Below, piece by piece: positions 30,661 through 42,105 of a stretch of 64,000 bases of DNA; position 1 is the stretch's first letter; the number at the start of each line of letters is the position of its first letter. Origin of the DNA: Monoplex corrugatus (lineage: Eukaryota > Mollusca > Gastropoda > Littorinimorpha > Ranellidae); NCBI GenBank assembly GCA_030674185.1, contig CM060307.1, positions 48,002,181-48,066,180 of the forward strand, given 5' to 3'. Both the position numbers and the translations under genes were made by a program. The notes under the pieces are model-generated. The model did not search any database. It saw only the letters and a program-made list of their open reading frames with translations, and was not told the DNA's origin.

Positions 30661-30790
30661 ATTGCTCATCATCATCATGTGCCCTGCCGCATGGCGTTGG
30701 CGGTCATGGCCCTCCACACGAATCTATCCCCTGTCGCTGCAAGTACATCTCCCAACCTCTCTGTCCTTTCATTGCTATTCACAGCAAAGT
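30661..30790 (-). repeat. RTE-like LINE, 3' end fragment
   Basis: CATCATCATCATGTGCCCTG, then CATGGCGTTGGCGGTCATGG and GAATCTATCCC...CGCTGCAAG matches the reverse of the 3' ends at 51.43, 56.15, 57.9 and 58.7 kb. Confidence 0.8.
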
Positions 30791-30887
30791 TCGAAAACAC
30801 TTTCTTTTGTTTTCCAGAGTAGGTCGCCCTTGCCATTCAGGCTATTACCCATACAATTTGGCACTTGGCAAAGGAGACGACAGTTTT

Positions 30888-31037
30888 CAGTTTCTCAAGA
30901 TGACGTCTCCGCGCTCGGAACGAATTCCATATGCACTAACGTCACAGGTGCTATGTGTATAGTGATCATGGCACAAGCCTTAAATTAAGCCTGCACATAA
31001 ACCCATGAGCTGTCCAGGTCCTGAGGCCCTATGTAAC
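30888..31037 (-). repeat. SINE family 1, 3' half
   Basis: The reverse complement of 48950-49080: TCTCAAGATGACGTCTCCGC at the tail side, GCACATAAACCCATGAGCTG, and CCAGGTCCTGAGGCC. Confidence 0.8.
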
Positions 31038-31284
31038 GATTAGTGATGCCCACTCTCTCGGCAGAGGCTGAATTGGTTGAAGAAGAGATAAGAGAAACAG
31101 ATGAAACTAACAGCACTCTTTGAAGAGATGAGTCTGACGAGCTCACTTTAAAAGAGGACACTGCAGGTGAAGAACACCGAGGATGAATGGTAGTGATTTA
31201 TTATTTTTTCTACTTTCTTATTTTCATTTATTTATCTATTTTTGTTTTGTTTTGTTTTGTTGCTCAAAACTGATTTCAATTTAA

Positions 31285-31352
31285 GTTTGTCAAGATAAAG
31301 TCTCCGCGCTCGAAATAAATTCCATAAGCATTGATGCCATGTGATGGAGATT
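31285..31352 (-). repeat. SINE family 1, tail fragment
   Basis: TGTCAAGATAAAGTCTCCGC, GCTCGAAATAAATTCCATA and CATGTGATGGAGA again match the SINE 3' end in reverse. Confidence 0.6.
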
Positions 31353-32465
31353 CTACACGCGATCTGCCACCAGCTGTTTCACAGCTTTATGAACTGTAAC
31401 CAAATTTAGGTAAACGTTTGTTCCAGAATCTTTCTTGCGGAAGTTTGACTCTTAGTCAGTCTGTTTTCAAGGTCCTGCGTATCCAAACAGGTTGTAAAAG
31501 AAGATGATAATCCATTCTAATAATCTCTCTTTTCATGCAAAACCTAGTTTAGAAAATCCAGATTTTGTGCTTCTCGGGGTCATTGTTGGCCTGAAGAAAC
31601 TTTAGCTAAAATAAAACTTCAATTGAAACGAAGACAATGACAGATTATTGTAACAGTGAAAACAAATTCTAAATATTGTCAGAAGTTCGTGAGATATTGC
31701 TGATTATACATCTTCCTCAGAGGGTGCTAACTTTAGGCACTTTTTTTCGTCCATATGACCTTAGATATGACACTTTGTCCTACGAATTTATGCATTTTCA
31801 ACTTCTCAGCAGTCCAAATTTAGGACCCAACATGCTTAAGACTTATTTAGAAACAGCTGAGAAAATCTTGCAAACCCATTTTGGTAACCGACTGACACGC
31901 ACCTAGACACATATCCCTGTCTGGTAATATGAAACGATCTTTCTATGGAAAAAGAAGAAGAGAAAAAAAAAAGAGAGATCGTTATGTCAGAAGGGACAAA
32001 CCATCTTATGACATAAAATGTGTCTAGAAGCGCAGGAAAGGAAGATTAGTATGGTTTCACCATCCTGCATGAATTGTTGCAAAAAGATTTAATAGTAGGC
32101 CAAAGACTTTTGTGTTTTTTTGGTCTTTGTAGTAGGCCTATCTCTTGATCATAACATTCATAAATAGCTTGACTATCTTAATTGTTATGTATAACGTGTT
32201 TGAGGATGTAGAATCACAGCCATAGCCGTTATGCCATTAGCAAGGCTTGATCTGTTTTGTTTGTATTTAAAGGAATTATTACTAAACGTGTTGTTTTCTC
32301 TTCCTCGGATGTATGTATGCAGGTTACCGGACTACACTGTGCAAGCAGAATTAAATTAGTATGCTAGAACACTAACAAATGCCATCTGCATACTCCCGTT
32401 TTTGATGGGCGTCTGTGCTGCCTTTTTTATGTTTCCATAAGCTACCAAACTCTGACACGGCTTAA
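31353..32465. other. No gene or named repeat seen
   Basis: AT-rich sequence without recognisable domains. Confidence 0.4.
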
Positions 32466-32665
32466 CAAAATCTTTAGCACGGGCATTTGATGTTTTGCGT
32501 GCATACACATGAAGGCGGTTCAAGACTTGCAGGTTGCACATATGTTGTCCTGGTAGATCAGAAAATTTTCCACTCTGTATTCACCAGGAAGTACACTGGC
32601 AGGATCAAACACAGATCTTCCAATTGGAAGTTTGGCGTCTTTACCAACCTGGCTCTTGCCTGCAT
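32466..32665 (-). mobile_element. SINE family 2 copy
   Basis: Shares GATGTTTTGCGTGCATACAC, AAGGCGGTT and, at the head, AGGATCAAACACAGATCTTC and CCAATTGGAAG with the copies at 41.55-41.9 and 46.84-47.34 kb. In reverse the head contains a pol III B-box-like GTTTGATCC. Confidence 0.65.
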
Positions 32666-32879
32666 TATGTATTAAATTAAACACTATGCCAGCTGGACAT
32701 TGTTGAATTATCTGAAAAGTTGAGCAGCTGTTGGCACATATATTTTTTATTCATCATCTGTTATCTTTGGTATGCGTCGAATGTTGAAAGTGGGCATTCC
32801 CTTTAAAATTAAAACTCTGCATAGATTTTTTTGACATAACCAGTTAAAACTCTACGGATTAAATGCGAAATCATTCTAA

Positions 32880-32903
32880 GAACACACACAGCACACAACA
32901 CAC

Positions 32904-32971
<68 letters not shown>

Positions 32972-32974
32972 CCC

Positions 32975-33047
<73 letters not shown>
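32880..33047. repeat. (CA)n-(TC)n-(TA)n compound microsatellite
   Basis: CA tracts to 32970, TC 32978-33007, then TA 33010-33046. Confidence 0.97.
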
Positions 33048-33048
<1 letters not shown>

Positions 33049-33740
33049 CATATTACCCCTGCGTTACAGCACCCACGCATTAGCTTATAGGCCTATACGG
33101 CGTGCACACAGATACACACATTTGCACGCATGCATACACTCGACGCATGTACGCACGCCCACACGTTCACATACACATGTGTATTTGCAGACCAGTTCTC
33201 TAAACATTACATCTAATGCAATACATGGGAAAAATTAAGCAAAACAACTGCAATACCACAGTTACACTAAATGCATTGATGGAAGCCTTTCACGCTCATG
33301 TCAATAGAATTCCACATCCACCCAAATGATACTTATCAAATGCAAGCGATGACCACACCATGATATAACAAGAAGTCGTGTCCTGTCCTGTCTGTCACTG
33401 TCTGGTCATTACTTCATAGTTAGCATTGATAAAAAAAAAAAGTATTAAGTGACGAACATTTGTACACTGAAATATATTAACATTTGTACTCTGAAATATA
33501 CTGTCAACTCTATACTGCGTAAAAACATTGCTCTTTGTTTTACTAAAACGTTGTCTAGATCAAAATGACCACACTTGTATATGTTATTATTATATCAAAT
33601 ATATACTGTTTAAATATACTTTGTCTTGTGGATGCAACATCGTTTAAAAAGGCGTAAAAAGAAAGCCCTCTGCCTTCCTTTGTTCTAATGTACATTCGAC
33701 CTCGCCATTTTTCATCAACACACTTCGGTATATTCTGGCT
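33048..33740. other. No gene or named repeat seen
   Basis: AT-rich intergenic sequence with a CACG/CACA-rich patch at 33095-33180. Confidence 0.4.
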
Positions 33741-33744
33741 TTGT

Positions 33745-33745
33745 T

Positions 33746-33787
<42 letters not shown>

Positions 33788-33832
33788 GTTGTCGTCGTCG
33801 TCGTCGTTGTTGTTGTTGTCGTCGTTGTTGTT
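33745..33832. repeat. (TTG)n / (TCG)n microsatellite
   Basis: Trinucleotide tract with TTG, then TCG, then mixed units. Confidence 0.95.
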
Positions 33833-33997
33833 CCCGCCTTCCTCCTTTTTGTGATACTATTTTTTCATTCCAAAATACATTTGACATACACGGCATTTGT
33901 TTCCAAAGAGAAATAGATTTGCATACAGAATTACAAGTATAAAGCGCTGTTTAAAAGCGACGTACACTTGTACATATCCTGATGTTATATGTATGTG

Positions 33998-33999
<2 letters not shown>

Positions 34000-34066
<67 letters not shown>
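34000..34066. repeat. (TA)n microsatellite
   Basis: A perfect TA tract flanked by TATG and TATT variants to about 34100. Confidence 0.97.
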
Positions 34067-34069
<3 letters not shown>

Positions 34070-34441
34070 TATATACATATATATGTATGTATATATGTTA
34101 TATCGAACTCTGTGAAATAACTTTACAGTTAAAGCCTCATTCAAAACCATGCTGATGTTATCAACAGATCAACACCACCAGAATCAACAAGACAATATCT
34201 TAGTCCGACACTATCATTTTGCGTGTCCAAAACATTGACAGCGAAGACATAATCCGGCACGAAGCCCACCGACAGTATTATTCTGTAGATCAGTTAAATC
34301 AAACAGTATGCTACAGGTCTAGAAAATCTCTATACCTACAGTATACGCTGCATGTAAAATTATTTGTGGTTAAAGTGTAATCCAACACTATACTGCCTCA
34401 ATTCTCAGGTCCATTCTCATATCAGGTTTGAGTAAGTCTTA

Positions 34442-34564
34442 TTAACTCTTTGACTCCCGCACCCTGTCCACCAACTGCAAAAACTCAACCCTCTGACTCC
34501 CTCACCCTATCCACCAGCTTCCTGCAGAAAGCTGATGGATAAGATGAAGGAGTCAAAGGGTTAA
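34442..34564. mobile_element. piggyBac-type MITE, short copy
   Basis: TTAACTCTTTGACTCCCGCA at the left and AGGAGTCAAAGGGTTAA at the right, with TTAA at both borders. It is internally palindromic around CCACCAGCTTCCTGCAGAAA. Confidence 0.75.
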
Positions 34565-34649
34565 GTTTTTATTTTGCTAGCATAGTTGGCAATACAGGAT
34601 ATTAGTGGACATGGTGGGGAGTCAATTAATTACGTGCAGTAAGTTTCCT

Positions 34650-37135
34650 GCTAATAAACTGCATTTTACTGCTTCCTGCCAGTAAACCGTAACATGCTAC
34701 TTCCCTTGCAAATAAATCACATTCTGCTACTTCCCTACTACTGAATTACTTCCCTCTATTTTCCTGCCTGCCAATAAATCACATGTGGCTACTTCCTTGC
34801 TATTGAATCACTTCCCTCTACTTTCCTGCCTGCCAATAAATCACATATGGCTACTTTCTGCCAATGAATTAGTCCTGCTGCTTCCGGTCAATGGACCGCA
34901 TCTTGCTATTCCTTCCTATAAACCATATCTTGCTGTTTCCTGCCCATAAACCATATCTTGCTGTTTCCTGCCCATAAACAATATCTTGCTGTTTCCTGCC
35001 CATAAACCATATCTTGCTGTTTCCTGCCCATAAACCATACCTTGCTACTTCCTGCCTATAAACCACATCTTGCTACTTCTTTCCTATAAACCATTAAACC
35101 ATATCTTGCTACTTCCTGTCTATAAACCATACCGTGCTACTTCCTTCCTGTAAACCATACTTTACTGCCTTTCCATAAACCATATCTTGCTACTTCCTGC
35201 CCATAAATTATATCTTGCTTCTTCCTTCCTATAAACCATATCTTGCTACTTCCTTCCTATAAATTATATCTGGCTACTTCCTACCCATCAACCATAATTT
35301 GCTACTTCCTGCCTATAAACCATATCTTGCTACTTCCTCCTTGCAAACCATATCTTGCTACTTCCTGCCTATTAACCATATCTTGCTACTTCCTTCCTGT
35401 AAACCATATTTGCTACTTCCTTCCTGTAAACCATATCTTGCTACTTCCTTCCTGTAAACCATATCTTGCTACTTCCTGCCCATAAACCATATCTTGCTAC
35501 TTCCTTCCTGTAAATCATGTCTTGCTACTTGCTTTCTGTAAATCATGTCTTGCTACTTCCTGCCCATAAACCATATCTGGCTACTTCCCTTCTGTAAACC
35601 ATATCTTGCTACATCCTGCCCATAAACCAAATCTTGCTACTTCCTTTCTGTAAACCATATCTTGCTACTTCCTGCCCATCACCATATCTTGCTCTTCCTT
35701 TCTGTAAACCATATCTTTCTACTTCCTGCCTATAAATCGTATCTTGCTACTTCCTGCCCATAAACCATATCTTGCTACTTCCTGCCTATAAATCGTATCT
35801 TGCTACTTCCTGCCCATAAACCATATCTTGCTACTTCCTGCCTATAAATCGTATCTTGCTACTTCCTGCCCATAAACCATATCTTGCTACTTCCTGCCCA
35901 TAAACCATATCTGGCTGTTTACTTCCTGTAAACCATATCTTGCTACTTCCTAACTACTGCTACTTCCTGCCATAAACCATATCTTGCTACTTCCTGCCCA
36001 TAAACCATATCTTGCTACTTCCTGCCCATAAACCATATCTGGCTATTTACTTCCTGTAAACCATATCTTGCTACTTCCTGCCCATAAACCATATCTGGCT
36101 ATTTACTTCCTGTAAACCATATCTTGCTACTTCCTGCCCATAAACCATGTCTGGCTATTTACTTCCTGTAAACCATATCTTGCTACTTCCTGCCCATAAA
36201 CCATATCTGGCTATTTACTTCCTGTAAACCATATCTTGCTACTTCCTGCCCATAAACCATATCTGGCTATTTACTTCCTGTAAACCATATCTTGCTACTT
36301 CCTGCCCATAAACCATATCTGGCTATTTACTTCCTGTAAACCATATCTTGCTACTTCCTGCCCATAAACCATATCTGGCTACTTCCTTCCTGTAAACTAT
36401 ATCTTGCTACTTCCTGCCCATAAACCAAATCTTGTTACTTCCTTTCTGTAAATCATATCTTGCTACTTCCTGCGTATAAACCACATTTGCTGCTTCCTGC
36501 CCATAAACCATATCTTTCTACTTCCTGCCAATAAATAATATCTTGCTACTTCCTTTCTGTAAACTATATCCTGCTACTTCCTTCCTACAAACGTATCTTT
36601 TTCTTGTCTGCCAGTAAACAACATCTTGTTTTTTACCTGCCAGTAAGCAACATCTTGTTTTTACCTGCCAGTAAGCAACATCTTGTTTTTACCTGCCAGT
36701 AAGCAACACCTTGGTATTTTTTTACCTGCCAGTGAGCAACACTTTTTTTTCTTATCTGCGAATAAGCAATATCTTGGTTTTTGTTTGTTTGTTTTTTGTA
36801 CCTGCCAAGTAAGCAACATTTTTTTTTTTTAACCTGCCAGTAAGCAACATCTTGTTTTTTTTTTCCTGCCAGTAAGCAACATCTTTTTTTTTTTTCCTGC
36901 CAGTAAGCAACATCTTGTTTTTTTCCTGCCAGTAAATCTTTCTATCTCCCTGTCCGTAAACTACATCTCCTTCCTTCATCGTCAGTCAAGTTGTCTCATG
37001 CTACTTTCAAGTCGACGGACCATATCTTGAAATTTCTTTGCCAGTAAACTGCGTCTTACCAAGTACCTACCACACAGCCAGTAAACTAAGTCTTGCTACG
37101 ATTGGTCCTGCCAGTAAACTACGTCTTGCTCTGAG
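34650..37135. repeat. 28-bp minisatellite array with 56-bp higher-order block, next to gene 2's stop codon
   Basis: The commonest unit, 28 bp, contains CTTCCTGCCCATAAACCATA and TCTTGCTA. From about 36041 to 36377 a CTGGCTATTTACTTCCTG variant alternates strictly with the standard unit, spaced 56 bp (36041, 36097, 36153, 36209, 36265, 36321, 36377). The right third (36600-36950) is a diverged CCTGCCAGTAAGCAACATCT type with T-runs. Degenerate CCAGTAAACT units continue to about 37130, ten bases before the stop codon of the minus-strand exon. Confidence 0.95.
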
Positions 37136-37142
37136 TTTTGAG

Positions 37143-37595
37143 CTAGAAGTTGGCCCCATAACGGTTGAGGACATTGTCCACAGCCGGCAGTTTATTACCA
37201 GGAATGGGGCTGTAAGGTGGGTAGACCTTAGGCAAGCCGTGGTAGGAATACTTCCAGCTGTTGTGTCGAACGTAGGGCTTCTGGCTCAGCACAAGAACCT
37301 GGTTAGAAGCCTTCACAGATCCCAAAGAACGCGCTGTGATAGGCTGCCAGTCTGTCGTGGCGGTCGGGAGGGGCCGCAAGAGCCCCGTCTGAGGTTTGTT
37401 TCTCAGCCGAGGGAAGCGGTGTCTGGTCGGCGGGCCGTCGGTGGAGGTGCCGATGTAGCGAGAGGCGAACTCGGTGTCGTAGCTGGAGAGGGTGGGCTGC
37501 CTACAGTGATGCATGAGAAAGTCGGTGTCTGTGTGGTGTTCACGGTTGTGGAGAGGCTGTAGCAGTTTACGGCCCAGGAACCGCGTGAGCTTACC
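37143..37595 (-). CDS. Terminal coding exon, 150 residues, unknown family
   Basis: Acceptor CAG is at 37596-37598 (minus sense). The reading frame is open for 150 codons from GKLTRFLGRKLLQPLHNREH to LPAVDNVLNRYGANF and stops with TAG at 37143-37145. Composition is ordinary and non-repetitive, unlike the satellite and pentamer arrays on either side, and the frame fills exactly the non-repetitive island between them. This is the main reason to regard it as real. A few bases past the stop the sequence becomes minisatellite, with no AATAAA-type signal seen nearby. Confidence 0.62.
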   Translation of the reverse strand, partial: GKLTRFLGRKLLQPLHNREHHTDTDFLMHHCRQPTLSSYDTEFASRYIGTSTDGPPTRHRFPRLRNKPQTGLLRPLPTATTDWQPITARSLGSVKASNQVLVLSQKPYVRHNSWKYSYHGLPKVYPPYSPIPGNKLPAVDNVLNRYGANF

Positions 37596-39429
37596 CTGCA
37601 AATGTAGTTTCCTTCGAAGGATTAATAATATATTTGTTGGTTGTGTTGTGTTGTGTTGTGTTGTGTTGTGTTGTGTTGTGTTGTGTTGTGTTGTTTGTGT
37701 TGTGTTGTTGTGTTGTGTTGTGTTGTGTTGTGTTGTGTTGTGTTGTGTTGTGTTGTGGTGTGTTGCGTCGTCGTCGTGTCGTGTCGTGTCGTGTCGTGTC
37801 GTGTCGTGTCGTTCTGATGCGATGTGCTGTGCTTTGCTGCGCTGTGTTGCATGGCGTGGCGTGGCATGGAGTACTGTGCTGTATGGCGTGGGTGGCCTGG
37901 CGTGGTGTGGCGTGGCATGGCGTGGTGTGGCATGGCGTGGCGTGGCGTGGCATGAAGTGCTGTGCTGTGCTGTGCTGCATTGCGTGGCGTGGCGTGGCGT
38001 GGCGTGGCGTGGCGTGGCGTGGCGTGGCGTGGCGTGGCGTGCGTGGCGTGCTGTGCTGTGCTGTGCTGTGCTGTGCTGCGCTGCGTGGCGTGGCGTGGAA
38101 TGCTGTGCTGTGCTGTGCTGTGCTGCGCCGCGCTGCGTGCTGTGCTACGCTGCGTGGCGTGGCGTGGCGTGGCGTGGCGTGGCGTGCTGTGCTGTACCGT
38201 GTTGTTGTGCTGTACTGTGCGGTGCTGTGCTGCGCTGTGTTACGCTGCATTGCTGTGCTGTGCCGTGTTGTTGTGCTGTGCTGTGCTGTGCTGTGCTGTG
38301 CTGTTGTGTTGTGGTGTGCTGTGTTGTGCTGTACTGTGTTGCTGTTTCTGTTGTGTTGTGTTGCATTGTATTGTAGGTGGCATACATGCAATACAGTTCA
38401 GTAGGCCTCCAGTCCAGTACAATGGCCTACGACCCAACACCACACAATACAATACTATGACTTTGCAGTGCAATACAGTATGACTTAACCTAACAAAAAC
38501 CAACCAACCAACAAACAAACACAACAACAACAAAAAACACACACACCCCCACACACACAAAAGAGAATCAGAACGCCTATTTATATCAACTACACAAGAC
38601 TGTCGCTAATTTTCGGCCATTTAGCCTTTGTCAAGCGAAAACGCGAGACAAAAAACCCCCACAAAAAACACCCCAAAAAAAAACAACCAAAAAAACAAAA
38701 CAAAAAACCAAAACAATAAGAACAACAACAACAAAAACCAACCAACTAACCAACCAAACAAATAAACAACAAACAACAATACATGGTGCAGTATGATACA
38801 ACACAATATGATTTCTTTTAAGCCAACAAAGAAAATCGTATTGTCCGTGTAGCTGCGTTTTCGTGTGTGAACAAATGCTCCTTGATACACACCACCAACC
38901 TGATCCAGGCCCACGCTTCCCATGATTTTTATCCTGTGATGTTTTATATGATTACACCATTGTGTTTTCCCTCTAGCTCTAATCATTACAACACAGACAC
39001 ATAATATATGAACCATCTCATTGTGCGCAAAGTCGATCAAGTATTTTTATCTTATTGTGCCATTTATCCGTTTACATTATCTGACTCAAACAAACAAACA
39101 CACTCACGTCGCCAAAATACTCGCCACGGTCTTGTATGGTGTTTCTGTTATCGTGAGATGAGAAGGGGTTGGTGGCTCGGTATATTGTCTGCAAGGAAGG
39201 AAAAAAAACGAGAAAGAAAGAGAGAAAGAATATTCATTAATATCGCATTCTGCACTATATGAATAAGCGATTGACAGTCATCAGTGACAAATAAAGAAAC
39301 GAAATTGGGTCATATACTGATATAGACAAAAGAGATTCTCGCAGTTCTTATTAGGCTGTGCGGATTGGGAGAAGATTAACTTATGAGCTGATAGTAAAAA
39401 TATGGATACAAATGGAACGAGAGAGAGAC

Positions 39430-39476
<47 letters not shown>

Positions 39477-39552
39477 GACACAGAGAGAGAGAATGAGACA
39501 GAGAGAGAGAGAAGAGAGAGAGACACACAGAGAGAGAGACAGAGAAACAGAG

Positions 39553-39602
<50 letters not shown>

Positions 39603-39709
39603 AGACAGACAGACAGAGACAGACAGAAAGACTGACTCAAGACTCAAAAAGACTTAAGACTCAAAACGTTTCATGTACATCGATCTAGCTTTTGACCACA
39701 ATGAGAGAG

Positions 39710-39740
<31 letters not shown>

Positions 39741-40011
39741 TGAAATTGAATGAAAAAAAATCTTTATCTTCTAACGGTATAGATATAAGCAAATAGGTCA
39801 ACTTACATATCTGCCATCATTAATCGACTTACACTAAAATACAAGAAAGTAGGATGGTGCAGAACAACCGACAAAAACAAACAATACAAAACAAAAACAA
39901 GAACAGAAAGACACTTTGCCGTGAATGCATGAAAGTGCATATATACGTTATCATAAATGTGTGTGCGTGAGTGCATGCGTAAGAGTGCGTGCGCGTGCGT
40001 GTGTGTGTGTA

Positions 40012-40095
<84 letters not shown>

Positions 40096-40274
40096 GTGCA
40101 TGTAGGCGACTTAATGTGCAAGCCAGAGTGCCCCTCATACCTTCTTAACATTAATTGTTTACCTATACACTTACGTTCCGACATACATTATACTTTCCTA
40201 TACATTACGCACCGCACGCACTCACACGTACTATAGCCTCTCTATTTCCTTATGTACATATGTACCCATCTATC

Positions 40275-40367
<93 letters not shown>

Positions 40368-40562
40368 CACACACACACACACACACACACTTACAAATGC
40401 ATACACATGTACCTGAGCTTTAATGTCATAGGGATGAGGCGGTGGGCGTGGAGGACGCAGGATGCCGTTGTCAGTGAAAGGGGCAGATAACATCTGTTCT
40501 GTGCTGGTCAGCTCTTTACGTGACGTTCCCGCGCCGCTGTTGTCTGCTCCTTGATGGCTGAA
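37143..40562 (-). CDS. Unrecognised protein gene, last two exons
   Basis: Two minus-strand exons, 40413-40562 and 37143-37595, can be joined in phase 0 to give 200 residues before a TAG stop. The protein is rich in Pro, Tyr, Arg and His, with no hydrophobic membrane segment and no motif I can assign. Its short Pro/Tyr/Arg-rich style and the closing LPAVDNVLNRYG recall small axonemal microtubule inner proteins, but that is only an impression. The intron contains the pentamer array at 37.64-38.38 kb and several GA and GT microsatellites. Upstream exons would lie right of 40,562 and were not found. Confidence 0.5.
37637..38375. repeat. GT-rich pentamer array
   Basis: Successive zones of TGTTG (37640-37755), TCGTG (about 37770-37812), then GCGTG/TGGCG and TGCTG blocks to 38375. 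The plus strand is almost free of A. Because the period is five, every frame reads through, giving ORFs of up to 287 codons that are not genes. It lies in the intron of gene 2, about 40 bp upstream of the last exon in transcript order. Confidence 0.96.
38376..39410. other. Intron DNA with a hammerhead-like repeat end
   Basis: A- and CA-rich. At 38600-38640, in reverse, CGCTTGACAAAGGC, TAAATGGCCGAAAATTAGCG matches the ends at 53.46 and 53.64 kb. The remainder (38641-39410) shows CAAA-rich simple sequence and nothing coding. Confidence 0.5.
39417..39735. repeat. (GA)n / (GACA)n purine-rich microsatellite
   Basis: GACA tracts at 39428-39475, 39600-39625 and 39712-39740 and a perfect GA run at 39556-39598. 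Confidence 0.96.
39995..40093. repeat. (TG)n microsatellite
   Basis: Perfect TG from about 40016 to 40093, imperfect before. Confidence 0.97.
40278..40390. repeat. (CA)n microsatellite
   Basis: CA tract with one AACA interruption, just 3' (in transcript sense) of the candidate exon at 40413-40562. Confidence 0.97.
40413..40562 (-). CDS. Candidate penultimate exon of the same gene
   Basis: Candidate acceptor CAG is at 40563-40565 and donor gtacat at 40407-40412 (minus sense). The 150-bp interval is open in one frame for exactly 50 codons, including SRKELTSTEQMLSAPF, TDNGILRPPRPPPHPYDIKA and Q. It ends in phase 0, compatible with the exon at 37595. It is a non-repetitive island between (CA)n tracts. 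The Met inside MLSAPF could be an alternative start. The pyrimidine tract before the acceptor is weak, so confidence is moderate. Confidence 0.48.
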
Positions 40563-40701
40563 CTGTCCACAACACAGAACAACGGGGGAAATACTGTTGG
40601 TGCCTAGGAAATATTTTGTGCACGGACATTATATCCTTTTTTTAGCATAATACGAACAGCCTGTGACAGACTGACACATTTTCGGTCTTGGTCTCTCAGT
40701 C

Positions 40702-40702
<1 letters not shown>

Positions 40703-40774
<72 letters not shown>
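40703..40774. repeat. (CA)n microsatellite
   Basis: A perfect CA tract followed by ACAACAACA. Confidence 0.97.
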
Positions 40775-40776
<2 letters not shown>

Positions 40777-40854
40777 CAACAACAAAACCACCACGAGTGT
40801 TTATGGCATTTTTTTTTCTTCCTCCCGAAAATGTTCTGACTTTTGTTGGCCATC

Positions 40855-41545
40855 ATGCCCTCCCCCCCCCCCCCTACGAATCTATCCCTTGTCGCTGCAA
40901 GAACACCTTCCATCCTCTCTGTCCTCAGCCACCCTGCAAGTCTGTCCAATATTTTCTCCCTGGTTCTACCTGGTGTTCTCTTTCATCCTAGCTTTCCTGT
41001 TGCGGCCAGGTGCTCTAATTTCTCTTGCCTCATAAAATGTCCTGTAAATGTTGCTTGTCTTTTCTATCTTCTTTACTAATGATCTTCTTGTGTCTGCCTC
41101 CCTCAAGACTGTCTCGTTTGTTTTCTTTTCTGTCCATGGAACTCTCAACATCTTCTTAGAAGCCATATATCAGTTGCGCCAATCTTGCTCTGACTTTGTG
41201 TGTTGACTGTCCACGCCTCACAACCGTACAACAGTATTGGTTCTAATTCTATATAACACTCAAGAACTCTCTTCCTGATGTTATCTGATAGGCCTTTTTC
41301 GGTAAGAACGCTTTTCACCTTCTTGAATGCTGTTTTGGCTCGGCCGATTCTGCTGGCTATTTCTGATGTGCATCTGTCGTCTAGTGAGATGACCGTTCTC
41401 AGATATTTAAATTTATCAGCCTGTCTAAATGTGTTGCCACTTGCTGTTATTTTGCATGAGGGTATTTCCTGTTTTTTTTTTTTTTTTACTGATTACCATG
41501 ATTTCAGTCTTCTTGCTATTAAGCTCCGGCCCTTTATTTTAGCTT
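40855..41545 (-). mobile_element. RTE-like LINE, 3' part
   Basis: The minus-strand translation carries LRVPWTEKKTNETVLREADT, RRSLVKK, then LAGWLRTERMEGVLAATRDR. Upstream pieces match CTSEIASR and KCLSIN-type blocks of the 58.7-59.37 kb copy. No frame is intact. Confidence 0.75.
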
Positions 41546-41549
41546 TCTA

Positions 41550-41897
41550 TTTCTATGATAGCCTATATCTACCCACACTGTATATAGGCAGTATGTTGCT
41601 GTACAGTTTGCACAGTCAGTCTTCGATAACCATGCATGCTGAATGCATTCATGTTTTCACAAGCCACCGGACACAGACATGACTTACAGGTCTTAGACGT
41701 GCATGTTTAATGTTTTGCGGGCGTATTCACACGAAGGGGGTTTAGGCACTAACAGGTATGCACAACTGTTACTCTTGGAGGCTGAAAGGTCTCCACTCTT
41801 ATCCCACCCGATGGAAGATACCCAGGAGGGATCAAACCCAGACCTTCCAATTGAAAATCTAATGTTTTACTCACTTAACTACCGCACCCGTCTGATC
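41550..41897 (-). mobile_element. SINE family 2 copy, tRNA-derived head
   Basis: In reverse the head reads GTGCGGTAGTTAAGTGAGTA and, 25 bases on, GGTCTGGGTTTGATCCC, which fit pol III A- and B-box positions. The body (GTGCATGTTTAATGTTTTGC, CACGAAGGGGG) matches the copies at 32.5 and 46.9 kb. Confidence 0.7.
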
Positions 41898-42034
41898 ATG
41901 TTTATGTCAACTCAATCAGTTCGATTTAAAAATGAACACGACCCAATAACCTAAAAAATAAACAAATAAATAAATAAAATGGATATTAAAAGCAGACATT
42001 ATGCATAGCCTATCAGTTACTGTGACAAAGCACA

Positions 42035-42105
42035 ACGTACTGAATCTGGAAGGTTGTAGGTTCAAATCCTGATCAGTCCCAATCGTTGTCGGATTTTTCG
42101 ATCCC
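42035..42105 (+). repeat. Possible tRNA-like B box
   Basis: GGTTGTAGGTTCAAATCCTG matches the B-box consensus GGTTCRANTCC. An A box is only weakly present upstream, so this may be a SINE head or a tRNA pseudogene. Confidence 0.35.

Noticed and set aside
34650..37135. Array that could be read as repeats plus spacers
   Set aside because: The apparent spacers are diverged copies of the same 28-bp unit; it is a minisatellite.
37513..38404. Overlapping ORFs of 287, 266 and 256 codons on both strands
   Set aside because: They are produced by the five-base repeat, which leaves all frames open; the peptides are simple Cys/Val/Trp or Thr/His/Arg repeats.
42035..42105. Functional tRNA gene
   Set aside because: Only a B-box match; no cloverleaf could be drawn and the A box is weak.
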